From Diaphorobacter sp. HDW4A (GTDB lineage Bacteria > Pseudomonadota > Gammaproteobacteria > Burkholderiales > Burkholderiaceae_C): DNA of 64,000 nucleotides. Numbering within the stretch: position 1 is the first letter of the stretch; every line of letters starts with the position of its first letter. The position numbers and the translations under genes are program-made. The stretch lies in NCBI RefSeq assembly GCF_011305995.1, contig NZ_CP049910.1, positions 806,001 through 870,000 of the forward strand, in the 5' to 3' direction. Below, piece after piece: positions 56,211 to 64,000 of this stretch. The notes beneath the pieces were generated by a model that was not told where the DNA came from, made no database searches, and worked only from the letters and a program-made list of their open reading frames with translations.

Positions 56211-57241
56211 AGCGCCAGAGCCTCCAGGCAGCGGTGACGGTGCGCGGCACCGGTATCGGGGCTGATCTCGCGGCCGGGCAGTCGCAGGCCGTATTCGATG
56301 CCAAGGCGGTCCGCCTGCAGCACCCATGCGGTCAGGCGCGAGATGCGGGCCTCGGGCGCTTGCAGTCCGGTTGCGGCCATGTCGAGCCACAGTTCCTGTT
56401 GCTGCGATTGTTGGGCGTCGCGGCTCACGAGTTCATCTGATCCGGCGGCGAAGGACTTGGCGGCCTTCTTCCAAACCACGAGCTTGAGTGGGTCGCCGCG
56501 CTGGTAGGCGCGCACCCCATCGAACTCGCCGATGCCGCGCGTGGGTGCATTGCCCGCGCCATTTGAACGGGCCTCGCCGGGTGGCAGCTGCGGGGCGGGC
56601 TTTTCGGGCTCGGGGTAGATCAGCACCTGCGCGGCCGGGCGCCAGATCGTCCAGACGCGGAAGGTGCCGAGCGGATAACGGGTCTCGGCCTTGAGTGTGG
56701 GCACGTCGTGCAGGCCGCGCCGTGCGGGCTTGAAGGCGATCTGCACCGCAGCGGTGCCTGCGCCCGGCACATCGGCCCAGACCCAGTTGGTGCTGCCGTA
56801 GACCGTCATGCCGATGGCGTGGCGGGGCTGCTTGCGCGAGCTGTTCAGCTGGATCTCCAGCGTGCAGCCGGTGCCCAGAAATTGCGGTGCCGGATCGAGC
56901 AGATGCATCTGCAGCCCGCGCAGTGTGGAGTGGCAGACGTAAATGCTCACCGCCACGCAGCCCACCAGCAAAAATGTCAGCAGGTAGCCAAGATTGAGCT
57001 GAAAGTTGATCGAGCCGATCAGCAGCAGCAGCAAGGTGAGCGCCAGCATCCAGCCCGCGCCGGTCGGCAGGATGTAGACATTGCGCTGGGTGAGGGGCTG
57101 CGTGTTGGTGCGTGGTAGGCGGCTGTTCCACCATTGCTGCCAGCGCCTTCGAATCATGGCGAGCAGGCCGTGCCCGGTTGGTGCACCCGGTTGCGGCTGC
57201 GGCACCAGCGGGCTGGCTGAAGCGGGGCTGAAGGACTTCAT
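56204..57241 (-). CDS. DUF58 domain membrane protein
   Basis: A 345-residue protein with two adjacent hydrophobic segments (YILPTGAGWMLALTLLLLLIG, then LLTFLLVGCVAVSIYVC) and the DUF58 motif in the C-terminal half: GVRAYQRGDPLKLVVWKKAAKS. DUF58 proteins carry a von Willebrand-A-like fold and accompany MoxR ATPases. It starts 4 bp after moxR and overlaps tgpA, so it is central to the operon. Confidence 0.85.
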   Translation of the reverse strand: MKSFSPASASPLVPQPQPGAPTGHGLLAMIRRRWQQWWNSRLPRTNTQPLTQRNVYILPTGAGWMLALTLLLLLIGSINFQLNLGYLLTFLLVGCVAVSIYVCHSTLRGLQMHLLDPAPQFLGTGCTLEIQLNSSRKQPRHAIGMTVYGSTNWVWADVPGAGTAAVQIAFKPARRGLHDVPTLKAETRYPLGTFRVWTIWRPAAQVLIYPEPEKPAPQLPPGEARSNGAGNAPTRGIGEFDGVRAYQRGDPLKLVVWKKAAKSFAAGSDELVSRDAQQSQQQELWLDMAATGLQAPEARISRLTAWVLQADRLGIEYGLRLPGREISPDTGAAHRHRCLEALALC

Positions 57242-57245
57242 GCGT

Positions 57246-58166
57246 TCAAGGCAGCGGCGTGGCTTCGATCATCGCGCGCACCTGCTCGACCGCGCCGCGC
57301 CCCGCATCACCCACGGGAATCAGCCGGTGCGCCACGGTCTGCGGCAGGATGGCCTGCACGTCGTCGGGTGCCACATAGTCGCGTCCGCTGATCAGCGCCT
57401 GCGCCTTGGCCGCGCGCATCAGCGCGATGCCTGCGCGTGGCGACAGTCCTTGCAGGAACCAGCGGCCCGAGCGGGTGGCGGTGATCAGGTCCTGCACATA
57501 GTTGAGTAGCGCGTCGGAGGTGTGTACTTTGAGCACTTCCTGCTGCAACTGCTCGAACTCGTCGAGCGAGAGTTGTGGCTGCAGTTGGTCGAGCATGTCG
57601 CGGCGGTCCGATCCGGCCAGCAGCATGCGCTCGGCATTGCGGTCGGGGTAGCCGAGCGAGATGCGCATCAGAAAGCGGTCGAGCTGCGACTCTGGTAGCG
57701 CGAAGGTGCCAAGCTGATCGTGCGGGTTCTGTGTGGCGATCACGAAGAACGGATGGGGCAGGGGGCGCGTCTCGCCTTCCACCGACACCTGGCGCTCTTC
57801 CATGGCCTCGAGCAGTGCGCTCTGCGTCTTGGGGCTGGCGCGGTTGATTTCGTCAGCCAGCAGCACCTGCGCGAACACCGGGCCGGGGTGGAAGATGAAG
57901 GCTTCCTTGCCGCGCTCGTAGATCGACACGCCCGTCAGGTCGCTGGGCATCAAGTCGGCAGTGAACTGCACGCGCGAGAAGCGCAGGCCGAAGGTGCTGG
58001 CCAGCGCGTGCGCTAGCGTAGTCTTGCCGACGCCGGGTACGTCTTCGATCAACAAATGCCCACCTGCCAGCAGGCATGCAACGCAGTCCTGAACCTGAGA
58101 TTCCTTGCCGACGATCACCGTGTTAAGCTGATCCAGAAGTGATTTGATCTTGTGCTGTGCGTGCAT
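57246..58166 (-). CDS. MoxR-family AAA+ ATPase
   Basis: A 306-residue AAA+ ATPase of the MoxR group: Walker A VPGVGKTTLAHALA, DLMPSDLTGVSIYERG, Walker B VLLADEINRASPKTQSALLEAMEER, sensor 1 FVIATQNPHDQLGTFALPES. MoxR proteins act as chaperone-like remodelling factors for partner (often VWA) proteins; the DUF58 protein is the likely partner. It is first in the moxR-DUF58-tgpA-mltB operon and divergent from the HDAC-like gene. Confidence 0.9.
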   Translation of the reverse strand: MHAQHKIKSLLDQLNTVIVGKESQVQDCVACLLAGGHLLIEDVPGVGKTTLAHALASTFGLRFSRVQFTADLMPSDLTGVSIYERGKEAFIFHPGPVFAQVLLADEINRASPKTQSALLEAMEERQVSVEGETRPLPHPFFVIATQNPHDQLGTFALPESQLDRFLMRISLGYPDRNAERMLLAGSDRRDMLDQLQPQLSLDEFEQLQQEVLKVHTSDALLNYVQDLITATRSGRWFLQGLSPRAGIALMRAAKAQALISGRDYVAPDDVQAILPQTVAHRLIPVGDAGRGAVEQVRAMIEATPLP

Positions 58167-58203
58167 GGCCTGACGTTATTCGAAAATTACAAGAGACATC
58201 TCA

Positions 58204-59163
58204 ATGACTGTGAGCAAGACGGGATTTTTTACCCATCGCGACTGCTGGAAGCATGAAATGGGCCCAGGTCACCCGGAGTGTCCCGCGCGCCTTGATGCCA
58301 TCGAAGACCGCCTGCTGGTCACCGGCGTGGCCGATGCGCTTGAGCGATATGAGGCTCCTCTGGCGTCCCTCTCCGACATAGAGCTTGCGCATGATCGCAT
58401 GTATGTCGCCTCGGTGCGCGGAATGTCGGACCGGGTGGTGGAGGAACAACTCGCCGGAGGCCCGTCCCACCAGCAGATCGACACCGACACCTCCATGAAT
58501 GCCCACACGTGGAATGCCGCTTTGCGCTCCGCCGGGGCGGCCATCGCGGCGACCGATGCGGTGATGTCGGGCGAGATCGAGAACGCCTTTTGCAGCGTGC
58601 GCCCGCCGGGTCACCACGCCACGCGCGACAAGGCCATGGGCTTCTGCTTCTTCAACAACGTGGCGATCGCCGCCAAGTACGTGCTTGACCGCTACCACTT
58701 GAAGCGTGTGGCCGTGGTCGATTTTGACGTGCACCACGGCAACGGCACCGAAGATATTCTCGCGGGCGACGACCGCACGCTCATGGTCAGCATCTACCAG
58801 CACCCGTTCTATCCCTACAGCGGCGACCAAAGTCCGGCCGCCAATATGGTCAACGTGCCGGTGCCCGCCTATACCAAGGGCATGGACATCCGCGAGATCG
58901 TCGAGATGATGTGGATTCCGCGCCTCGAAGCCTTCAAGCCCGAGATGATCTTCGTGAGCGCTGGTTTCGATGCCCACCGCGAGGACGACATGGGCCAGCT
59001 CGGCATGACCGAGCAGGACTACACCTGGATCACCCAGCGCATTAAGGACGTGGCACGGCGCTTCTCGAACAACCGGATCGTCTCCTGCCTTGAGGGCGGC
59101 TACATGATGGGGCCGCTCTCGCGCAGCGTAGAGGCGCATATCCGGGTGCTGGCCGATCTCTGA
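58204..59163 (+). CDS. Histone-deacetylase-superfamily amidohydrolase
   Basis: A 319-residue HDAC-superfamily (AcuC/acetylpolyamine hydrolase type) zinc deacetylase. Motifs: HPECPARLDAIEDRL, CSVRPPGHHATRDKAMGFCFFNN, Zn ligands Asp and His in VVDFDVHHGNGTEDI and the second Asp in VSAGFDAHREDDMG. The substrate is not known; it could be an acetyl-lysine or acetylpolyamine. It is divergent from moxR with a 37-bp gap. Confidence 0.9.
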   Translation: MTVSKTGFFTHRDCWKHEMGPGHPECPARLDAIEDRLLVTGVADALERYEAPLASLSDIELAHDRMYVASVRGMSDRVVEEQLAGGPSHQQIDTDTSMNAHTWNAALRSAGAAIAATDAVMSGEIENAFCSVRPPGHHATRDKAMGFCFFNNVAIAAKYVLDRYHLKRVAVVDFDVHHGNGTEDILAGDDRTLMVSIYQHPFYPYSGDQSPAANMVNVPVPAYTKGMDIREIVEMMWIPRLEAFKPEMIFVSAGFDAHREDDMGQLGMTEQDYTWITQRIKDVARRFSNNRIVSCLEGGYMMGPLSRSVEAHIRVLADL

Positions 59164-59257
59164 ACCTGATCTCCTCCGTGCCAGTCTGATTGTGTCAAGA
59201 TTCGGATTTCGCCTCCGGCCTGTTGACCGCAGCACGGGCCCCGAATCCTGACCGACC

Positions 59258-60061
59258 ATGACATTTGACACCACCCCATTCTCCGAAGGCCCGCTGCGCG
59301 CAGAGCGCGATTCCCGTGGCGTGGTCACGCTGACGCTCGATGATTCCAAGCGCTTCAACGCCCTTGGCCACGAGATGCTGTCTGCGCTGCAGTCGGCGCT
59401 CGCTGCCATCGCCAAGGACGAATCGACCCGCGTCGTCGTGCTCGCCGCGAGCGGCAAGGCCTTCTGCGCCGGTCACAACCTCAAGGACATGGCGGCCCAT
59501 CCCGAGCTGCCGTTCTATCAGGACCTGTTCGCGCAATGCAGCCGCATGATGCTCTCTATCCACAAGCTGCCCGTGCCGGTGATCGCCAAGGTGAAAGGCA
59601 TGGCGACGGCCGCAGGCTGCCAACTGGTGGCGCAGTGCGATTTGGCGGTCGCGACCGACGACTCCAGTTTCGCCACCAGCGGCATTCAATATGGATTGTT
59701 TTGCTCCACGCCCAGCGTGCCATTGGTGCGCAACGTGCCCGCCAAGGTGGCGATGGAGATGCTGCTCACCGGCGACTTCATCGACGCAAAGACCGCTCTC
59801 GAGCAGGGTCTTGTGAATCGCGTAGTGAGTGCTGACAAACTGGATGTGGAAGTCGAGAAGCTAGTTGCCTCCATCGTCGCCAAGCCGCGCACCGCTGTGG
59901 CGATGGGCAAGGCGCTGGTTCACCAGCAGCGGGAGATGGGCATCGAGTCCGCCTATCAGCTCGCGGGCCAGACCATGGCCGTCAACATGATGGATGCCGA
60001 TGCGCAGGAAGGCGCGCGCGCCTTCGCTGAAAAGCGCAAACCGGTCTGGAAGAACGCCTGA
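59258..60061 (+). CDS. ECHDC3-like enoyl-CoA hydratase/isomerase family protein
   Basis: A 267-residue crotonase-fold protein. The CoA-binding/oxyanion segments are present (FCAGHNLKDM and GMATAAGCQLVAQCDLAVA), but the two catalytic Glu positions of hydratases read Gln (AGCQLV where GGCEL is usual) and Gly/Ser (TSGIQYG where QPEI is usual). The pattern SFATSGIQYGLFCSTPSVPL resembles eukaryotic ECHDC3 and its bacterial relatives. A normal hydratase reaction is therefore unlikely. It is followed by an mscS-type gene at 28 bp. Confidence 0.85.
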   Translation: MTFDTTPFSEGPLRAERDSRGVVTLTLDDSKRFNALGHEMLSALQSALAAIAKDESTRVVVLAASGKAFCAGHNLKDMAAHPELPFYQDLFAQCSRMMLSIHKLPVPVIAKVKGMATAAGCQLVAQCDLAVATDDSSFATSGIQYGLFCSTPSVPLVRNVPAKVAMEMLLTGDFIDAKTALEQGLVNRVVSADKLDVEVEKLVASIVAKPRTAVAMGKALVHQQREMGIESAYQLAGQTMAVNMMDADAQEGARAFAEKRKPVWKNA

Positions 60062-60088
60062 TTCGAACCATCGCAAGGAACGAGAAGC

Positions 60089-61408
60089 ATGGAATGGTTT
60101 GATCGGTTGCAGCAGGAATTTCGTGGTTCCCAGACCTGGCTCGAAGTGGCGGTGCTGCTGGGCTGCCTGGCGTTGGCGTATGTCATCAGCATGCTTTTGG
60201 GCCGTAAGCGCGGGCCCGATGCGCCGGAGTCGATCTGGTTCGGCCGCAGACCCACGATGGGGGTGATGTTTCCGCTCGTGGCGCTGGTGCTGGTATATGC
60301 CTCGCGGCTGGTGTTCGAGCAGTTCCAGCCGGTATTCATCCTGCGCGTGGCGGTGCCGATTCTCACCTCGCTGGTGCTGATCCGCTGGATCGCCCGCGTG
60401 CTCGCAGCCACGTTCCCTCACTCCAGCCTCGCGCGGCTGGTCGAACGCATCTTCTCGTGGGCGGCCTGGGCGGTTGCCGTGCTGTGGATTTTGGGCCTGC
60501 TGCCGAGCGTCATGCAGGAGCTCGACGGCATTTCGCTCGCGTTCGGCAAGACCAAACTGAGCCTGCTCACGCTCATTCAGGGCGGCCTCTCCGCCGCGTT
60601 GATGCTGGTGGCCGCACTCTGGGCCTCGGCCACGTTCGAGCGCCGCGTGCTGGACGAGACCGTGTCCGATCTCTCGATGCGCAAGGTGTTCGTCAACATG
60701 ACGCGCGCGCTGCTGTTGCTTGTTGCGCTGCTGTTCGCGCTCTCGGCCGTGGGTGTGGATCTCACGGCGCTGTCAGTGCTCGGCGGTGCCATGGGCGTGG
60801 GTCTGGGCTTCGGCATGCAGAAACTCGCGGCCAACTACGTGAGCGGCTTCGTGATTCTGCTCGAGCGTTCGCTGCGCATCGGCGACAACGTGCGCGTCGA
60901 TGGCTTCGAGGGTCGCATCACCGACATCAAGACCCGCTACACGCTGATCCGCGCGGGCAACGGCCGCGAGTCCATCGTGCCCAACGAAAGCATCATCACG
61001 CAACGCGTCGAGAACCTGACTGACGCCGACATGAAGTTCAACATCACCACCAATATCGGCGTGGGCTACGACAGCGATGTCGAGCAGGTCCAGCGCATTC
61101 TGGCTGACGCCGCGAGGTCACAGGAGCGGGTGCTCAAGACTCCCGAGCCCGTAGCCTATCTGGTGAACTTCGGCGCGGACGCCATCGAATTCAGCCTGAA
61201 CTTCTGGATCAACGATCCGTCGGCGGGCACGGCCAACATCAAATCGCTCGTCAACGTCGCCATGCTCAAGGGCCTGCGCGAGGCGGGCATCGACATTCCA
61301 TATCCACAACGCGTACTGCATTTGGCAGATGCCGCAGGCGCCGTGGGTGCGGTACTTTCACATTCGCCTCAAAAGGGCGGATCGGTGGCAGGGCTTTCTT
61401 CAGAGTGA
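60089..61408 (+). CDS. MscS-family mechanosensitive channel
   Basis: A 439-residue membrane channel protein. Several hydrophobic segments lie in the first 240 residues; then the pore-lining TM3 and beta-domain core LGGAMGVGLGFGMQKLAANY, RSLRIGDNVRVDGFEGRI and GRESIVPNESIITQRVENL. The C-terminus ends with IDIPYPQRVLH. It releases small solutes during osmotic downshift. It is longer than E. coli MscS (286) but within the range of YbdG/YnaI-type relatives. Confidence 0.9.
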   Translation: MEWFDRLQQEFRGSQTWLEVAVLLGCLALAYVISMLLGRKRGPDAPESIWFGRRPTMGVMFPLVALVLVYASRLVFEQFQPVFILRVAVPILTSLVLIRWIARVLAATFPHSSLARLVERIFSWAAWAVAVLWILGLLPSVMQELDGISLAFGKTKLSLLTLIQGGLSAALMLVAALWASATFERRVLDETVSDLSMRKVFVNMTRALLLLVALLFALSAVGVDLTALSVLGGAMGVGLGFGMQKLAANYVSGFVILLERSLRIGDNVRVDGFEGRITDIKTRYTLIRAGNGRESIVPNESIITQRVENLTDADMKFNITTNIGVGYDSDVEQVQRILADAARSQERVLKTPEPVAYLVNFGADAIEFSLNFWINDPSAGTANIKSLVNVAMLKGLREAGIDIPYPQRVLHLADAAGAVGAVLSHSPQKGGSVAGLSSE

Positions 61409-61593
61409 GCGCTTCGCGAAACAGATGCAGCAATGCGTCACGTTCGTGACTGGCGGAGTTTTTCTCAGAACTCATTTCCAAAGATATCTGCTACGATATA
61501 GGTCATAAAAGCACGACCGTTCTATTTTTGAAAAAACGGATCATTCGACAATCAAGTATCCGCAGTTGCTGCGGTGCGGGATAGAATGATTTA

Positions 61594-61611
61594 GTTTACG
61601 TACACGTCAAC
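61594..61611. promoter_or_regulatory. LiuR-like operator upstream of etfBA
   Basis: GTTTACGTACACGTCAAC is a near-perfect dyad (7 of 8 positions per arm, 2-bp centre). It resembles the TTTACGT-NN-ACGTNAA sites of LiuR, the MerR-type regulator of branched-chain amino-acid and acyl-CoA catabolism in beta/gammaproteobacteria. A -10-like TAGAAT at 61582-61587 lies just upstream. The position before etfB is where this regulon would be expected. The similarity is from memory. Confidence 0.45.
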
Positions 61612-61644
61612 TGAACCAGTCAATAAACTTAAGGAGCCGCAGCA

Positions 61645-62394
61645 ATGAAGGTTTTGGTCCCTGTCAAACGCGTGGTGGACTACAACGTGAAGGTCCGAGT
61701 CAAATCGGACGGCACGGGTGTGGACATTGCGAACGTGAAGATGTCGATGAACCCGTTTGACGAGATCGCCGTCGAAGAAGCCGTTCGCCTGAAGGAAAAG
61801 GGCGTGGTCACGGAAGTGATCGCGGTGTCCTGCGGCGTCACGCAGTGCCAGGAAACCCTGCGCACCGCGATGGCCATCGGCGCGGATCGCGGCATCTTGG
61901 TCGAGACAACGCAAGAGCTCCAACCTCTGGCCGTCGCCAAGCTGCTGAACGCGCTGATCGCCAAGGAACAGCCCGGTTTGATCATCCTCGGCAAGCAAGC
62001 CATCGACGACGACTCCAACCAGACCGGCCAGATGCTGGCTGCGCTGGCCGATCTGCCCCAAGCCACCAACGCCTCAAAGGTCGAAGTCGCTGGCGACAAG
62101 GTCTCGGTCACGCGTGAAGTGGACGGGGGTCTGGAAACTCTGAGCCTGAACATCCCTGCCGTCATCACCACCGACCTGCGTTTGAACGAGCCACGTTATG
62201 TGACTCTGCCGAACATCATGAAGGCCAAGAAGAAGCAGCTGGACACGTTCAAGCCTGAAGACCTGGGCGTTGATGTGATCCCGCGTCTGAAGACCGTGAA
62301 GGTCTCTGAGCCCGCCAAGCGTGGCGCTGGCGTGAAGGTGCCTGATGTGGCAGCGCTGGTCGACAAGCTCAAGAACGAAGCCAAAGTGATCTGA
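61645..62394 (+). CDS. etfB: Electron transfer flavoprotein subunit beta
   Basis: A 249-residue Etf[21 protein letters not shown] is the family start; [19 protein letters not shown] and [21 protein letters not shown] are diagnostic. With EtfA it carries electrons from acyl-CoA dehydrogenases to the ETF-ubiquinone oxidoreductase. AAGGAG at 61631 supports the start. It is followed at 16 bp by etfA and then by an acyl-CoA dehydrogenase. Confidence 0.96.
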   Translation: MKVLVPVKRVVDYNVKVRVKSDGTGVDIANVKMSMNPFDEIAVEEAVRLKEKGVVTEVIAVSCGVTQCQETLRTAMAIGADRGILVETTQELQPLAVAKLLNALIAKEQPGLIILGKQAIDDDSNQTGQMLAALADLPQATNASKVEVAGDKVSVTREVDGGLETLSLNIPAVITTDLRLNEPRYVTLPNIMKAKKKQLDTFKPEDLGVDVIPRLKTVKVSEPAKRGAGVKVPDVAALVDKLKNEAKVI

Positions 62395-62410
62395 AGAGGA
62401 GACAACTGAA

Positions 62411-63343
62411 ATGACCGCACTCGTTATTGCAGAACACGACAACGCTTCGATCAAGAGCGCCACGCTGAACGCCGTTACCGCCGCCAAGGCCTGCGACGCT
62501 GATGTTCATGTGCTCGTCGCTGGTGAAGGCGCAGCCGCTGCAGCCCAAGCCGCAGCCCAGATCGCTGGCGTTTCCAAGGTGATTCTGGCTGAAGGCGCAA
62601 GCCTGAAGAATGGCCTGGCCGAGAACGTTGCTGCCCAAGTTCTGGCCATCGCGTCGAACTACAGCCACATCTTGTTCCCCGCCACAGCCGCAGGCAAGAA
62701 CGTGGCTCCGCGCGTTGCTGCCAAGCTGGACGTGGCACAGATCAGCGACATCACCAAGGTGGTTTCGGCTGACACCTTCGAGCGTCCGATCTACGCGGGT
62801 AACGCGATTGCCACCGTGCAGTCTGTGGACGGCACCAAGGTCATCACCGTTCGCGGAACAGGCTTTGATGCAGCGCCAACAACGGGTGGTTCCGCTACCG
62901 TTGAAACGGTTGCCGCAGTGGCCGATTCCGGCAAGAGCGCCTTCGTGGGCCGCGAAGTCACCAAGAACGATCGTCCCGAGCTGACAGCAGCCAAGATCAT
63001 CGTCTCCGGTGGTCGCGCGCTGGGCTCGGCCGAGAAGTTCACCGAAGTGATGACGCCGCTGGCCGACAAGCTGAACGCAGCCATCGGCGCAAGCCGCGCA
63101 GCGGTGGACGCAGGCTACGCACCCAACGATCTGCAAGTCGGCCAGACGGGCAAGATCGTTGCGCCGCAGTTGTACATCGCAGCCGGTATCTCCGGCGCGA
63201 TCCAGCATCTGGCCGGCATGAAGGATTCCAAGGTGATCGTGGCGATCAACAAGGACGAAGAAGCGCCGATCTTCTCGGTGGCGGATTACGGTCTGGTGGC
63301 CGACCTGTTCGTGGCTGTGCCTGAGCTGGTCAAGGCCTTGTAA
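62411..63343 (+). CDS. etfA: Electron transfer flavoprotein subunit alpha
   Basis: A 310-residue EtfA. The C-terminal FAD-binding region holds [42 protein letters not shown] and [20 protein letters not shown]. The N-terminal domain is Ala/Lys-rich. GAGGAG lies about 14 bp upstream of the start. It pairs with EtfB encoded just before it. Confidence 0.96.
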   Translation: MTALVIAEHDNASIKSATLNAVTAAKACDADVHVLVAGEGAAAAAQAAAQIAGVSKVILAEGASLKNGLAENVAAQVLAIASNYSHILFPATAAGKNVAPRVAAKLDVAQISDITKVVSADTFERPIYAGNAIATVQSVDGTKVITVRGTGFDAAPTTGGSATVETVAAVADSGKSAFVGREVTKNDRPELTAAKIIVSGGRALGSAEKFTEVMTPLADKLNAAIGASRAAVDAGYAPNDLQVGQTGKIVAPQLYIAAGISGAIQHLAGMKDSKVIVAINKDEEAPIFSVADYGLVADLFVAVPELVKAL

Positions 63344-63363
63344 GCCGACGGCGATACAAAACG

Positions 63364-63391
63364 GGGCATCCTGCGTGATGCCCTTTTTTTT
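63364..63391 (+). terminator. Rho-independent terminator after etfA
   Basis: GGGCATC-CTGCGT-GATGCCC forms a 7-bp stem followed by eight T. It lies 21 bp past the etfA stop, so the acyl-CoA dehydrogenase that follows is at least partly uncoupled from etfBA or depends on read-through. Confidence 0.9.
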
Positions 63392-63425
63392 GCCAGTTTT
63401 TGCAATTTTTTATTGAGTTACCACC

Positions 63426-64000
63426 ATGAGCTACGTCGCACCCCTCAAGGACATGCTGTTTGACATCGAGCACCTCGCCAACATCGAGCAGGTTGCAAAG
63501 ATCCCCGGTTTCGAAGACGCAGGTCTTGAAACCGCACAAGCCGTGCTGGAGGAATGTGCCAAGCTCTGCGAAGGCGTGGTGGCTCCGTTGAATGTGCCCG
63601 GTGACCTGAATCCCTCGTCGTGGAAAGACGGTGTCGTCACCACCACGCCGGGTTTCAAGGACGCCTTCAAACAATACGGAGAAGGCGGTTGGCAAGGCCT
63701 GCAGCACCCGGTTGATTTTGGCGGTCAGGGCTTGCCCAAGGCCATCGGCGCTGCCTGCATCGAAATGCTCAACAGCGCCAACCTGAGCTTTGCGTTATGC
63801 CCGCTGCTGACCGACGGCGCCATCGAAGCGCTGCTCACTGCAGGCAGCGATGAGCTCAAGGCCACCTATCTCGAAAAGCTCGTGACCGGCCAGTGGACCG
63901 GCACGATGAATCTGACCGAGCCGCAGGCGGGTTCTGACCTCGCGCTGGTTCGCACCAAGGCCGAGCCGCAGCCCGATGGCAGCTACAAGGTCTTCGGCAC
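63426..64000 (+). CDS. Acyl-CoA dehydrogenase, N-terminal part (cut by window edge)
   Basis: An open frame from ATG 63426 runs off the right edge, giving 191 residues. YVAPLKDMLFDIEHLANIEQ at the N-terminus is typical of large (about 600-residue) acyl-CoA dehydrogenases related to DcaA/FadE5. MNLTEPQAGSDLALVRTKA is the FAD/substrate-region signature. It would pass electrons to the EtfBA encoded just upstream. No long frame with stop exists because the gene continues outside. Confidence 0.9.
   Translation, partial: MSYVAPLKDMLFDIEHLANIEQVAKIPGFEDAGLETAQAVLEECAKLCEGVVAPLNVPGDLNPSSWKDGVVTTTPGFKDAFKQYGEGGWQGLQHPVDFGGQGLPKAIGAACIEMLNSANLSFALCPLLTDGAIEALLTAGSDELKATYLEKLVTGQWTGTMNLTEPQAGSDLALVRTKAEPQPDGSYKVFG

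Overview
This 64 kb window looks like the chromosome of a betaproteobacterium, most likely Burkholderiales/Comamonadaceae (Comamonas, Delftia or Acidovorax type). The reasons are high GC, a Bug-family solute-binding protein, many LysR regulators, a COG3235 membrane protein, a MoxR/DUF58/TgpA cluster, and etfBA next to an acyl-CoA dehydrogenase. No rRNA, tRNA or CRISPR array was seen. Starts given here are often shorter than the longest reading frame, because signal peptides, Shine-Dalgarno sites or 4-bp ATGA overlaps favour them.

Layout. 0-4 kb: the 3' end of an unrecognised gene, a LysR regulator divergent from an amidase, a Bug solute-binding protein and a small DUF3820 protein. 4.2-6.9 kb: a group III truncated haemoglobin divergent from a pyruvate formate-lyase-like protein that has lost its catalytic cysteine pair and its whole glycyl-radical domain; an ANR/FNR-like box lies between them. 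7.1-13.5 kb: an aminoethylphosphonate uptake cluster (FAD oxidoreductase, fused permease, ATPase, binding protein) with a divergent LysR regulator. 13.8-17.7 kb: a three-gene ABC three-component (ABC-3C) module, probably anti-phage or anti-plasmid defence, made of a DUF3732 SMC/Rad50-like ATPase, a DUF6521 middle component and a PD-(D/E)XK nuclease-like effector. The module is bracketed by a perfect 16-bp direct repeat, and a possible IS21-type end lies beside it.

17.9-25 kb: a zinc-ribbon protein, argP/argO, azlCD, metQ, serB, a membrane protein and a CmoB-like methyltransferase. 25-30 kb: mfd, then ispD-ispF on the other strand. 30-38.5 kb: a tripartite RND efflux pump with a divergent BaeSR two-component pair. 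38.5-43.3 kb: dmeF/dmeR metal efflux, a DUF937 protein, a CBS protein, tsaD and wrbA. 43.7-48.5 kb: an OprM-MacA-MacB type efflux operon with MacB split into two proteins. 48.5-53 kb: argE, an Hsp20 protein, a DUF2242 lipoprotein, a Liv-type binding protein and a BON-like protein. 53-58.2 kb: a minus-strand moxR-DUF58-tgpA-mltB operon. 58.2-64 kb: an HDAC-family deacetylase, an ECHDC3-like crotonase, an MscS channel, etfB-etfA behind a LiuR-like operator, and a truncated acyl-CoA dehydrogenase at the window edge.

Most of the window is ordinary core and accessory metabolism. The parts most worth following up are the ABC-3C module with its flanking repeat and the PFL-like pseudoenzyme paired with a truncated globin. 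All family calls come from reading the sequence and from memory of families; no database search was run.
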